Of a stretch of 64,000 nucleotides of DNA, positions 44,356 to 54,355 are shown piece by piece. The first letter of the stretch is position 1. Each line of letters starts with the position of its first letter. This DNA is from Antilocapra americana (lineage: Eukaryota; Chordata; Mammalia; Artiodactyla; Antilocapridae): positions 2,363,504-2,427,503 of the forward strand of contig ML664174.1 in the NCBI GenBank assembly GCA_007570785.1, given 5' to 3'. The notes below the pieces were generated by a model. The model ran no database searches, had not been told where the DNA came from, and saw nothing but the letters and a program-made list of their open reading frames with translations. The translations under genes and the position numbers were made by a program.

Positions 44356-44578
44356 GTGTCGTGTGTGTGCTAAGTTATTTCAGTTGTGTCTGACTCCTTG
44401 CAGCCCCATGGACTGTAGTCCATCAGGCTCCTCTGTCCATGAGATTCTCCAGGCAAGAATACTGGAGTGGGTTGCCCTCCTCCAGGGGATCTCCCTGACC
44501 CAGGGATCAAACCTGAGTCTTTTATGTCTCTTGCATTGGCAGGCAGGTTCTTTACCACTGGCACCACCTGGCAAGCCC
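44356..44578 (-). mobile_element. Bov-tA SINE, 275 bp upstream of the DPF3 exon
   Basis: Antisense to the gene. Flanked by CATGTTACTCTT (44344-44355) and CATGTTACTTTT (44579-44590), a 12-bp target duplication with one mismatch. Confidence 0.94.
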
Positions 44579-44821
44579 CATGTTACTTTTACTGGTGGTT
44601 TATTCTCGGCGTCCTAATTTCTCCATTAACTGGGGTCTCTAAGTTCCCTGGTGGATTTGGTATAGGAAATAGCACCTGTTGGAGACCTAAAGCTGAGTTG
44701 GATTCTGCTGCTTGCCAAAGCTCTTGATTCCCATTGTCTTGATCTTCATAACTGCAAAATCTTCCCTGGCAGGTGGGTGGGTGACTTCAGTTTCCTTCTG
44801 GGTGTGTTCTGGTTTTCCCTG

Positions 44822-44853
44822 GCCTCATTCCCTCTCTCTCTGTCTCCCTGCAG
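44822..44853 (+). promoter_or_regulatory. DPF3: 3' splice acceptor of the DPF3 exon
   Basis: A nearly pure pyrimidine tract (44827-44849, mostly CT repeats) ends in GCAG immediately before the coding frame opens. A CTCAT at 44824-44828 could serve as branch point about 25 bases from the AG; that part is inference. Confidence 0.85.
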
Positions 44854-45014
44854 GCTCGGGGACCAGTTCTACAAGGAAGCCATTGAACACTGCCGGAGTT
44901 ACAACTCCCGCCTGTGCGCAGAGCGCAGTGTGCGGCTCCCATTCCTGGACTCACAGACCGGGGTGGCCCAGAACAACTGCTACATCTGGATGGAGAAGAG
45001 GCATCGAGGCCCAG
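44854..45014 (+). CDS. DPF3: DPF3 internal coding exon (N-terminal Requiem/DPF domain), partial CDS
   Basis: The exon encodes 53 complete codons starting [13 protein letters not shown] and ending MEKRHRGP, with one base finishing the preceding codon (44854) and one base starting the next (45014). The segment matches the conserved N-terminal Requiem/DPF domain. [19 protein letters not shown] fits DPF3 better than DPF2, whose equivalent reads GEQYYKDAMEQC. In DPF3 this should be about residues 12-64, so an 11-residue start exon must lie upstream. DPF3 (BAF45C) is a nuclear BAF/SWI-SNF subunit whose later zinc finger and tandem PHD fingers, not in this window, read histone marks. The acceptor is a pyrimidine tract plus CAG at 44851-44853; the donor GT is at 45015-45016. 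There is no stop or frameshift in the exon. DPF1 is the main alternative paralogue and is less likely. Assignment is from recalled family sequence, not a search. Confidence 0.93.
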
Positions 45015-45020
45015 GTAGCC
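45012..45020 (+). promoter_or_regulatory. DPF3: 5' splice donor of the DPF3 exon
   Basis: The exon ends CCAG and the intron begins GTAGCC. Exon positions -2 and -1 are consensus, but intron +5 is C instead of G, making this a weaker than average donor. Read-through stays open to a stop at 45158-45160. Confidence 0.85.
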
Positions 45021-45302
45021 TTGCCTCCCCTGGGATGTCAGCCTGGATGCAGGCTGATGAGAGATTGTCCAGGAATCCCTGCAGCTTGGGTGGGCATGGA
45101 GGTGGGACAGGCTGTACGGGGAGCCTGGAATACTTTCAAGAAACTCAACTGCTTCTGTAACTCTTGGCATATGTCCCAAGGATGATGCGGGACATTGAAG
45201 TCACACTGGCAGGAAGGGGCAGAGTGAAAGAATTCAGGATGTTTAGTCCCTAAAAGGGAAGACTAAGGCCCTGACAGCTGCCTCACCTTTTACTCTGTGT
45301 GT

Positions 45303-45508
45303 TGGTGTAGCTTAGTGGTTATAAGCTGGAAATCTGAAGTCAGATTTTGGTTTGAGGCTGAGCTTTGTCATCAAACCTCTTGCCCTCAGGTTCCTGATCT
45401 GTAAAATGGGGATACTAATAGTCCTTACTTTAGGACTTTGTCAGGATTAAATGAAAATCTTCATAAAACACTCATAACCTGTGTTGAGCACATAGTATGT
45501 ACTAAGGC
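45303..45508 (+). repeat. MIR SINE
   Basis: Nearly full length: 'tagcttagtggttataagct' near the start, 'ttcctgatctgtaaaatggg' in the middle, 'gttgagcacatagtatgtac' at the end. Confidence 0.85.
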
Positions 45509-45715
45509 TTCCCTGGTGGCTCAGTGGTAAAGAACTTGCCTGCTAATGCAGGAGATGCGGGTTCAATCCCTGGGTTGGGAAGATCCCCTGAAGAAGAAAA
45601 TGGCTATCTACTCTAGTATTCTTGCCTGGGAAATCTTATGGACAGAGGAGTCTGATAAGCCACAGTCCAGGGGTCGCAAAAGAGTTGGATACAACTTAGT
45701 GATTAAGCAACTAAT
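45509..45715 (+). mobile_element. Bov-tA SINE
   Basis: Head CTTCCCTGGTGGCTCAGTGG inserted at the end of the MIR; body ends 'gattaagcaactaatacaac'. Confidence 0.93.
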
Positions 45716-45756
45716 ACAACAAAGTATGTTTTCCAAAAATGCTGCCTGTTATTGTT

Positions 45757-45783
45757 GATGTTATTATTATTATTATTATTACT
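45757..45783 (+). repeat. (ATT)n microsatellite
   Basis: About seven uninterrupted TAT/ATT units. Confidence 0.9.
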
Positions 45784-45884
45784 GTGATACTAGTCTTCTA
45801 GGTTTCAAAGAATAGAATAAAAACCACTGGGTGGAGATCAGGGAGGTAATTTAATACAGTTTTCTGGCTCTATATTGATATATT

Positions 45885-46860
45885 AAAAAAGTTTATTATA
45901 AAAGATTTCAAAGCCAAGCAAAAGAGAAGAGTAAAATGAATTTCTGTGTATTGTTCACCCAGCCTCAACAGTGATCAGCTCATAGCCAATCATTTCATTT
46001 ATATTCACCTTCCACTTTCCTCCTTGAACCCAGGTTATTTTGAAATGAAGACAGCAATATTATTTCATCTGTAAAATTTTCAGTCTGTATCTCTAAATGG
46101 TAAGAACATAAACAAACATACCAGCCATACCTATCAAAACTCAAAGTTAAAAATGAGACATTAATAGCATCAAATATTTGTTCAACATTTATTTCTCCAT
46201 GTAATTGAAATCAGGATCCAAATAGGACTTCTACATTAAACTTTGCTGATGTGTCTCTTAAGTCTCTTTAAATCTGTACTCTCTCTCACTTGTTACTTGT
46301 GGAAGAAACTAGGTTGTTTGCACTGTAGGGTTTCCCAGAGTCTGGATTTTGTGATTGCACCCCCATGGTGTTATTCCTGTGAATTGGTAAAAAACAGATT
46401 CAGGTTCAATTTTGGGGCAAGAACAGTTCCTAAGTGGTGATGTGTGCTTTCATCAGGAACCTCATGGGTTCTGGGTGTTTCTCTTTTATTGATGTTAGCA
46501 GCCCTTGATGAAAATTGCCTAGATGCTTTATTTTATTAAGAGTTCAGAAATGGTGACATTCAATTTGAGGCTATCATTATCTCTTAATTTATTAGGTCTA
46601 CATCATTTATAAAGAGAAGCATCTCCTTATTAAAATTTTGGTTGTTGTGGGGTATAGTGCACGTATGAAAGTATGGATAAATGATTTTCCCTCTTTAGTT
46701 ATCAGTTTTCAAAATAATGAGCTAGTTCCCTTGTATTCTCCAAAGATTATCAATAAAGTTCTTATGATTATCTTGAGTACCATCATGAATTCACAGACTT
46801 AAACATATTGGATAATTTTAATCCATTGCAGCTATTATTCTTATTGATGCTTAAATTGTC
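45885..46860 (-). repeat. L1M-type LINE, antisense
   Basis: The + strand carries the antisense L1 order: 'tcacccagcctcaacagtga', 'aatcaggatccaaatagg', 'tcaggttcaattttggggca', 'attctccaaagattat'. It resumes beyond the SINE cluster at about 47437. Confidence 0.72.
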
Positions 46861-46862
46861 CC

Positions 46863-47092
46863 CATCTTTGATGGCTCAGTTGGTAAAGAATCCGCCTGCA
46901 ATGCAGGAGACCCCGGTTCGATTCCTGGGTGGGGAAGATCTGCTGGAGAAGGGATAGGCTAAAATGGCAACCCACTCCAGTATTCTTGCCTGGAAAATCC
47001 CATGGACAGAGGAGCCTGATAGGCTACAGTTCATGGGATTGCAAAGAGTTGGAAACGACTGAGTGACTTCACCTCACCCACTCCAGTATTCT
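46863..47092 (+). mobile_element. Bov-tA SINE
   Basis: First of three same-strand SINEs: head 'tttgatggctcagttggtaa', body ending 'ggaaacgactgagtgacttc'. Confidence 0.92.
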
Positions 47093-47094
47093 TG

Positions 47095-47292
47095 GGCTTC
47101 CCTTGTGACTCATCTGGAAAAGAATCTGCCTGCAATGCGGGAGACCTGGGTTCCATCCCTGGGTTGGGAAGATCCACTGGAGAAGGGAAAAGCTACCCAC
47201 TCCAGTGTTCTGGCCTGGAAAATTCCATGGACCGTATAGTCCATGGGGTTGCAAAAAGTTGGACATGACTGAGCGACTTTCACTTTCACTTT
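47095..47292 (+). mobile_element. Bov-tA SINE
   Basis: Second of the cluster: head GGCTTCCCTTGTGACTCATC, tail CACTTTCACTTTG. Confidence 0.93.
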
Positions 47293-47320
47293 GGACAGTA
47301 GGTTTATATCCAATGCTAGT

Positions 47321-47436
47321 AATGGCACCCCACTCCAGTACTCTTGCCTGGAAAATCCCATGGGTGGAGGAGCCTGGTAGACTACAGTCCATGGGGTCAC
47401 AAAGAGCTGGGCACGACTGAGTGACTTCACTTCACA
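47321..47436 (+). mobile_element. Bov-tA SINE, 3' half only
   Basis: Third of the cluster, starting in the middle at AATGGCACCCCACTCCAGTA; the tRNA-like head is missing. Confidence 0.9.
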
Positions 47437-48145
47437 ATGTGTTGAAACAGCCTAGTAGTTCCTGTAGCATCCTTGTTATCCTAATATTGGGACAGATGTT
47501 TCGGGCTCATCTTGTACACATCCTGCCCCAGACCCTGAATCAACTATTTCTCAAAGAAACCCCATCTCCTCTTTGTAAGACTGTTATTCAGAGACTACAG
47601 TCTGGTGATGCCTGTTGCTGCTGGGCTGGTTGTTGATTCTAGGACTTTTCAGTGAGCAGAACTAAGACATATGATTTCTTGTTTCTTTTTTCTTGCATCT
47701 CTTTTTAAGAAAAAACACATTGTTAAATTTACTGATATTGCCCATTCAATTCAGTTTTATCCACTTTTAACCCAACTATCTTCATTCTCTATCTCCTCTC
47801 TCCCACACTGAAAAGAATACTGGCTCTTTATGATGCCAGCATAGTTTTTTTGCTTTATTCTGCAACAGACACACAACAATATCAGAATAAAATGAGACTA
47901 CTAGCAATAAGGTGGCTGAAATGGTGTAAGTTTTTATTTCTTTCTTTGCAATTTTTTGTTGTCTTTAGTGTATTTCCTATTAAGGATGTAGAGTCAAATT
48001 ACTGTGTTTTAAGGTTGCTTGAAATAGTTCCTCAGTGTGTTTGTAGTACTAACTCAATACACAGTTGGATTTATTTGTTTCATTTTTGCTTTCACTTATT
48101 AGGTTTTACTGGTTTTTTTTTGAATTTTATGTAATTATTTTGTCT
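47437..48145 (-). repeat. L1M-type LINE, antisense (continued)
   Basis: Continues the L1 interrupted at 46860: 'ggacagatgtttcgggctca', 'cctgccccagaccctgaatc'. Confidence 0.68.
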
Positions 48146-48776
48146 TTTTTAAATTAACTTTTTATCTTGAAATAATTGTAGATAGACAGGAAGCTGTAAG
48201 CATAGTACAGAGAGATCCCCTTGTACCCTTCACCCAGTTTCCCCTAAGGGATATATCTTGTGTAATTATAGCATAATATCAAAGCCAGAAAAGTGACACT
48301 GGTGAAATGTATGTGTGCAGTTCTATGCTATTTTATCACATGTATAGATTTATGGAACCACCACCACAATTGAGATACAAAACTAGTCCATCACCGCAAA
48401 GATCTTCCCTATCCTGCCCTTTTAGAGTCCCATCCACCTCTTCTCTCTTCATTTAAGTTCCTTTACCCTCTTGCATTTGTAATATAGTATCTTAAACATT
48501 TTTTCTTCATACATTGAAAACCACATCAGACAGACTTATAAGTTTTGCTTCAACTGTCAAACGTAATTTAGAAAACTTAAGAGAAATGTCTATTGTATTT
48601 ACTCATCTCTTTGCTCTTCTGTTGTTGCTTCTTCCTTTCTGATGTTTCAAGATGCCTGCTTTTATAATTCCTTTCTGATTAAGTATTTTCTTTAACCATT
48701 CTTTTAAAGTAGGTCTGATAGTAACAACTCTTAGTTTTCCTTCTTTTGACAGTGTCTTGATTTTTCCTGTTATTCC
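48146..48776 (-). repeat. L1 LINE 3' UTR and adjoining 5' segment, antisense
   Basis: 48146-48450 is the L1 3' UTR in antisense ('cttgaaataattgtagatag', 'cttcacccagtttcccctaa'). From about 48490 the sequence matches the L1 segment upstream of ORF2, so most of ORF2 is missing between them. Confidence 0.7.
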
Positions 48777-48905
48777 TTTTTTTTTTTGTGATCTTTATTT
48801 TTCACCGTGTCCACACAAGATATGAGATCTTAGTTCCCTGACCAGGGATCAAACCTGGGCCCCCTGCACTGAAGCACAGAGTCCTAACCACCGGGACACC
48901 AGAGA
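48777..48905 (-). mobile_element. CHR-type SINE
   Basis: T-run at the left, 'agatcttagttccctgacca', right end 'ccaccgggacaccagagaat'. Nested in the L1. Confidence 0.88.
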
Positions 48906-49805
48906 ATTTCACCCTTCATTCTTGAAGGGTATTTATTTTATTGTCAGATATAAAATTCTGGGATGATAGTCCTTTTATTTTAACACTTAAAAAATGTCTT
49001 GCTTCTTCCTTTCAGCCTCAGTAGTTTGTGATGAGAAATCTGCCATCATTCAAATTATTTTCTCTTGACAGTGAGGTGTCATTTTTCTCTCATTGACTTT
49101 GAAAGTTTTTGTTTTTAGTCTTCAGAAATTTGATTTTGATATGTCTTGATGTAGATGTCTTTGAGTATATCCTTTTCAGAATTTGTTTAGCTTCTTGAAT
49201 CTGTAGGTTCCCACAACAGGGGAAGAGAGGTGCCTCTTGTTACTGTTGGATGGATGTGGAAGTCCAGGTTCCCCATTCAGTCTCTGTTGACACCCCAGAA
49301 GGGGAGGAGTACCTCCTTATTGCTGGGTAGAGGTGGGAGTCCAGACTCTCCACTAAGCCTTCACCAACGCCACCCTAGTTGGGAGGAGGAAGCATGCCTT
49401 ATTACCGGTCCCTGTACAGCCTCCAATGTCGCCATGGGGTGTCACTTGACCTCCTCTGACACTAAACCAGCAAGGATATTAGGATGCCCTTCTGGCTGCC
49501 TCTTCCCTGGTCCTTCAGCTAGAGAGAGCAGGATTTTCTTGGATCTTTTTTGGGTCTACATTTGCTGGTGTTTCTGGATAATCAGTTTTTCTACAACTAA
49601 GTCTAGGGTATATAAAACAAAAAGAATGCCCAGAAACTTGCCGGCCTGTTGTTTCTGGGGTCTGAAAGTCCCTAGCTGGTCAGTCTCTACCTTCCAGTAC
49701 CTTATTTTTGTTGTATATACAATGTCTAGGAGTTTTACTTGGGCTTAGTGGGAGGAATATGGGAGAGTATATCTACTCTACCTTTCCGGAAGTAGAAGTC
49801 CTTGG
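48906..49805 (-). repeat. L1M-type LINE 5' region, antisense
   Basis: 'tttgtgatgagaaatctgcc' and 'gcttcttgaatctgtaggtt' followed by a GC-richer segment with internally repeated 'aagtccaggttccccattca'-type units. The 170-codon frame here is L1-derived. Confidence 0.7.
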
Positions 49806-49809
49806 GTTG

Positions 49810-51467
49810 CTTTTTTTTATTTAAAAAAAAAGTTAACAGCTTTATTAAATTATAGCTGACATACAGCAATCTGCACATACTTAACATGTGCAATTTGATA
49901 AGTTTTGACATGTATATACCTGGGAAACCATCACCACAATCAATGTAATGAACATATCCATGACTCCCCCAAGTTTCCTTGTGTCACTTGTAATCCATCC
50001 CCCCTTTTCTTCCTCCTCCCTTTACCTTTCATCTCTCCCAACCCCAGTCATGCTTTCTATACTGGAGTCATACAGTATGTACTTCTTTTCTTGGTGACTG
50101 GTAGATGGGGTCCTGACTTCTTTCACTCTGCATAATTATTTTGAAATCATCCATGCTCTAGCATGTATCAATGATTTATTTGTTTTTTATGCTGAGTAAT
50201 ATTCTATTATATGGCTGCATCACAGTTTATTCATCTGTTGATGGACATTTTGATTTGTTTTTAGTTTTTGGCTGTTATAAATAGAGCCACTGTGAACATT
50301 TGTGTGTAAGTCTTCATATGGACATACACTGTCATTTCTCCTGGGTAAAGTACCTAGGAGTGTAATGGCTGTGTCATAAGGAGGGTCTGCATTTTACATT
50401 TTAAGAAACTATCAGGCTGCTTTTCAAAGTGGTTTTATCATTTTATATCCACCCCAACAATGTACAAGAGTTCCAGTTCCTTTATATTCTCACTAACACT
50501 CAGTATGGTCAACTTTCTAAAGTTTTAGCTATTCTTATTTTTATATAGTGGTATCTCATTGTGGTTTTACTTTGTATTTCCCTAATTAATGATGTTGAAC
50601 ATCTTTATATGTGCTTATTTTACCATCCCTTGGTAAAATGTTCAAATCCTTGGACCGTTTTAAAATTGGGTTGTTTGTTGGTTTTCTTATCAATGAAAAT
50701 AGATAGTTCTTTATATATATTAGATTCAAGACCTCTCCAAATTTGTCCTTCTGTTTTGAAGTTGTTTTGGTTACTCTGGGTTCTTTGTACTTTCATATGA
50801 ATTTTATAATCAATTTGTCAGTTTGTACGAAAAACATGGTGGAATTTTGATTGAGATTGTGTGGAGTCTTTAGATCAACTTGGGGAAAACTGACATTTCT
50901 TAATGTTGAATCTTCCAACCCATGGATATAATGTATCTTCCCACTTATTATTCTTAATTTTTTCTGATCAGTCACTTTTAGTTTTCAGTGTACAGGTCTT
51001 TCACATTTTTGTCAGCTTTATCTCTCTATATTTAATATTTTTGATAATATTATAAATAGATTTTTAAAATTTAAACTTTCTGATTTTTCTTTGCTAGTAT
51101 ACAGAAATGCAATTATTTTTGTGTATTCACTTGTGTCCTACAGTTTTGCTATACTCATTTATTATTTCTAGTAGCTTTCTATAGATTGCATAGAATTTTC
51201 TCTATAGTTGATTATGCTAGTGAATGAACAAACCTTTTTAATATAGATGTGTTTTATTTATTTTACTTGTCTATGTAAAGTAACAAGTACTGTATTGTCT
51301 GTAAAATGACAAGTACTATCTATGTAAAACAACAAGCATTGTATTGGAATGTCCAGGGCAATATTAAGTAAACATGGTAAGAGTGAACATCCTTTTGTTG
51401 TTCCTGATCCTAAGGTGAGAGCATTCATTCTTTCATTTTTAAGTATGATGCTAGCTGTAGTTTTGTT
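49810..51467 (-). repeat. Second antisense L1: 3' UTR and ORF2 start of decay
   Basis: Begins at an A-tail remnant in antisense, then 'caatttgataagttttgaca', 'gctgagtaatattctattat' and 'gtggtatctcattgtggttt', the antisense ORF2 3' part. No long ORF2 frame remains. Confidence 0.82.
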
Positions 51468-51587
51468 TTGTTTGTTTTTTGCTGCACCACGCGGCATGCA
51501 GAATCTTAGTTCCCCAACCATGGATCTAACCCTGGCCCCTTGCAGTGAAAGCATGGAGTCCTAACCACTGGACTGCCAGGCAAGTCC
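51468..51587 (-). mobile_element. CHR-type SINE
   Basis: 'tttgctgcaccacgcggcat' to 'actgccaggcaagtccc'. Splits the antisense L1. Confidence 0.87.
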
Positions 51588-51974
51588 CAGCTGTAGGTTT
51601 TTCATAGTTGCTCTTCCTCAAATTGAGAATGCTCCTATCTCTAGTTTGACAGTTATTTAAATCAATATTTGGTATTGGCTTTGTCAATTGATTTTGCTGA
51701 GTCTATTGAGATGATCATGTGATTTTGCTTTTGTTAATTGTTAATATGATGAGTTATATTGATTGGTTTTTGAATGTTGAACTAACATTGCATTCCTAGG
51801 ATAAACCCTACTTTGTCATGACATGTTATCCTTTTTATATATTGTCTGAAAAGTTTAATTAGAACTTTTGCATCTATCCTTATGACGGATAGATGGTTTA
51901 GGTATTTGGATGGTGTTGGCTTCATTTAATGTGTTGGGAAATATTCTCTCCGTTTCAGTTTCCTGGCAGAGCTT
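51588..51974 (-). repeat. Second antisense L1, ORF2 (continued)
   Basis: 'gtctattgagatgatcatgt', 'gcattcctaggataaaccct' continue the reverse-transcriptase part of L1 ORF2 in antisense. Confidence 0.82.
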
Positions 51975-52177
51975 ATATGTAGAAGTGGTATCAGTAGCTG
52001 CAGCATGCGGGCGCAGTAGTTGGGGCTTGCAGGCCCCAGAGTGCACGGCCCTTAGCAGTTGCAGCACACGGGCTTAGTTGCTTGGCAGCATGTGGAATTT
52101 TCCTGGACCAGGGATAGGACCTGTCTCCCCTGCACCGGCAGGTGGGTTCTTACCCACTGTACCACTAGGGAAGTCCT
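51975..52177 (-). mobile_element. Long CHR-type SINE
   Basis: 'gcagcatgcgggcgcagtag', 'gcagcacacgggcttagttg' and right end 'accactagggaagtccta'. Confidence 0.86.
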
Positions 52178-53765
52178 AAATTTAATTTCTTTAATAGATA
52201 TAGAGGGCTATTCAGGCTATTTCATCTTCAGTGAGCCTTAGTAGTTTGTGACTTAAAGGACCATGTCCCTCTCATCTGAAGTTATACAAAATGAGTTGCA
52301 TCAGATTGTTTTTACTGTTGTTATATTACCTTTTTATTATGTGTCGAATCTGTTGTGGTATATCCTCTGTTATTCCTCATATTGGTAAATTTGAATTTTT
52401 TCTTTCACCTGGTCAGTCTGATTAAAAGTTTATCAATTTTATTGATTCTTGAAAGGAATAGCTTTTGGTGCAAGTGATTTTCTCAAATTTTTATGTTTTA
52501 TATTTTATAGTTTCTGTTCTTTAGTTTTCCTTTCTTCTATTTTACTTTGGATTTAATTTGGTCATCTGCTTATTTCTCAAAGTAGAAACTGAAGTCAATT
52601 ATATGCAGTCTTTCTTCTTTTGTAATATGACTTCTCCCTAAGAATGAGGGTTTAGCTCATTCTTTAGCCTTATTTCATAAATTTTGGTATTGTTTTCATT
52701 TTATTCAATTGAAATGTTTTCTAATTTCCCATTCTATTTTGTGTTTTGTCCATAAATTATTTAGAAGTATGTTATTTAGTTTCCAAATAGTTGGGAGATT
52801 TTCCAGAGATATGCCTTTTATTTATTTCTACTTTAATACCATATGGTCAGAGAATGATCTGTATTCTTACTTACTGAGACTTGTTTTATGGCCCAGAATA
52901 TGGCCTGTCTTGGATAAATATTCTCTTTAATCTGGAAAAGAATGTGTATTTTCCTGTTGTTAGTTGGAATGTCCTATAAATATCAATTAAATCAAGTTAT
53001 TGATAGTACTGCTCAATTTTTCTACATTCTTACCAATTTTTATATTTGTTCTGTAGATTATCAAGAGAGTAAATTGAAATTTCTGACTGTAATTGTGAGT
53101 TTTACTATTTCATCTGGTAATTCTTTTAGTTTTTGCTCCATATATTTTGAAGCTTTATTATTAGATGCATAGACATTTAGGATTATTATGTTCTCTTGGT
53201 AAACTGATTGCTTTGTCATTTTGCAATGACCCTTGAAATCTGTTAATATTCTTTATTTTGAAATTTGCTTTCTCTAATATTAATATAGCCATTCCAGCTC
53301 TACTTTGATTAGCATTAATGTGGTATATTTTTAAAATTTTTTTACTTTTAACCTCTTTGAGACTTCATGTTAAAAGTAGATTTTTTAATAGGCAGTATTT
53401 TTTAATAGGCTATGTCTTGTTTTTTAAATGTAATCTGATGATCTTTGTTTTGTTACTTTGGGTATTTAGACCACTTAAATTTAATGTGATTATTTTTATA
53501 GTTAGGTTTAAATCCTAACTATAAAAAAATCATTTTACTATTTGTTTTCTCTTTATCCATCTGTTTGTTTCCTTTTTCCTCACTTTCTTTCAGGGGTTAA
53601 TTAAATTTTTTGACTCCATTTTCTCTCATTTTTTGGCTTGTTAACTAAAATTCTTTCTTTTGTTATTTCAATGTTTGCTTGGTGTTTATAGTATGCGTGT
53701 TTAACTAATTATAGTTTACCTTCAAGTGTTATTATACTGCTTGGTGACTAGTGTAAGGACTACAA
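52178..53765 (-). repeat. Second antisense L1, ORF2 5' part
   Basis: 'cttatggcccagaatatggc', 'tggaatgtcctataaatatc' and 'tttaatgtgattatttttat' follow the antisense L1 order. Many stops on the coding strand. Confidence 0.8.
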
Positions 53766-54355
53766 TAGTATGATAATAAACAGAATAATGCTATCCTACC
53801 CCAAAGATGCACATAGCTTAATCCCTGGAACCTGTGAACATGTTACTTTACATGGCAAAAAGGACTTTGTTAATGTGATTAAGTTAATGAGCTTGATACA
53901 GAGAGCTTATCCTAGATTATTCAAATGAGCCCAGTGTAATCATAGGGTCTTTAAAAGAGGGGACAGGATGGTCAGAGTCAGAGTAGGAGATGTGACAGCA
54001 GAAGCAGATGTCGAAGCGATGCAACAGAGGAAGGGGCTACCATCCAAAGAATGTAGGTGGCATCTTGAAGTCTGAGAAGGTGAGGAAGTAGATTCTCCCT
54101 CAGAGTCTCCAGAAGGGATGCAGTTCTGCTGACACCATGACGTTAGCTCATTCAGTTCAGTTCAGTTGCTCAGTCGTGTCCGAATCTTTGCGACCCCATG
54201 AACCGCAGCACGCCAGGCCTCCCTGTCCATAGCTCATTCAGTAAGACTGATTTTGGGATTCTGACCTGTGGAATTGTAAAATAATAAATTCATATTGTTT
54301 TAAGACTCTCTGTGGTGATTCTTTACAGCAGCAGCATTTGGAAACTAGTACAAGT
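53766..54355 (+). repeat. MaLR (MLT1-like) LTR inserted in the L1
   Basis: 'ccccaaagatgcacatagct', 'ggaacctgtgaacatgttac', 'catggcaaaaaggactttgt' and the terminus 'aatttgttacagcagca'-type 'tgattctttacagcagcagc' identify it. It interrupts the antisense L1 and itself holds a 74-bp BovB insertion. Confidence 0.7.
54156..54229 (-). mobile_element. Ultra-short BovB 3'-end insertion (74 bp)
   Basis: Only the last bases of BovB in antisense. Flanked by a perfect 12-bp duplication TAGCTCATTCAG at 54144-54155 and 54230-54241, so it is a complete insertion. It lies inside the LTR relic. Confidence 0.94.

Larger units (their letters stand above)
1..44853 (+). other. DPF3: Intron upstream of the DPF3 exon (intron 1), partial
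   Basis: No coding exon was recognised here. The stretch is single-copy intron with many interspersed repeats. Its status as intron 1 is inferred from the exon at 44854 needing only about 11 upstream residues. The intron start lies left of the window. Confidence 0.8.

Noticed and set aside
44777..44853. Start codon at 44777 in frame with the DPF3 exon
   Set aside because: The stretch translates the pyrimidine tract and splice acceptor; the exon has a clear AG boundary at 44853.
49230..49748. 172-codon + frame
   Set aside because: It overlaps the GC-richer 5' region of an antisense L1.
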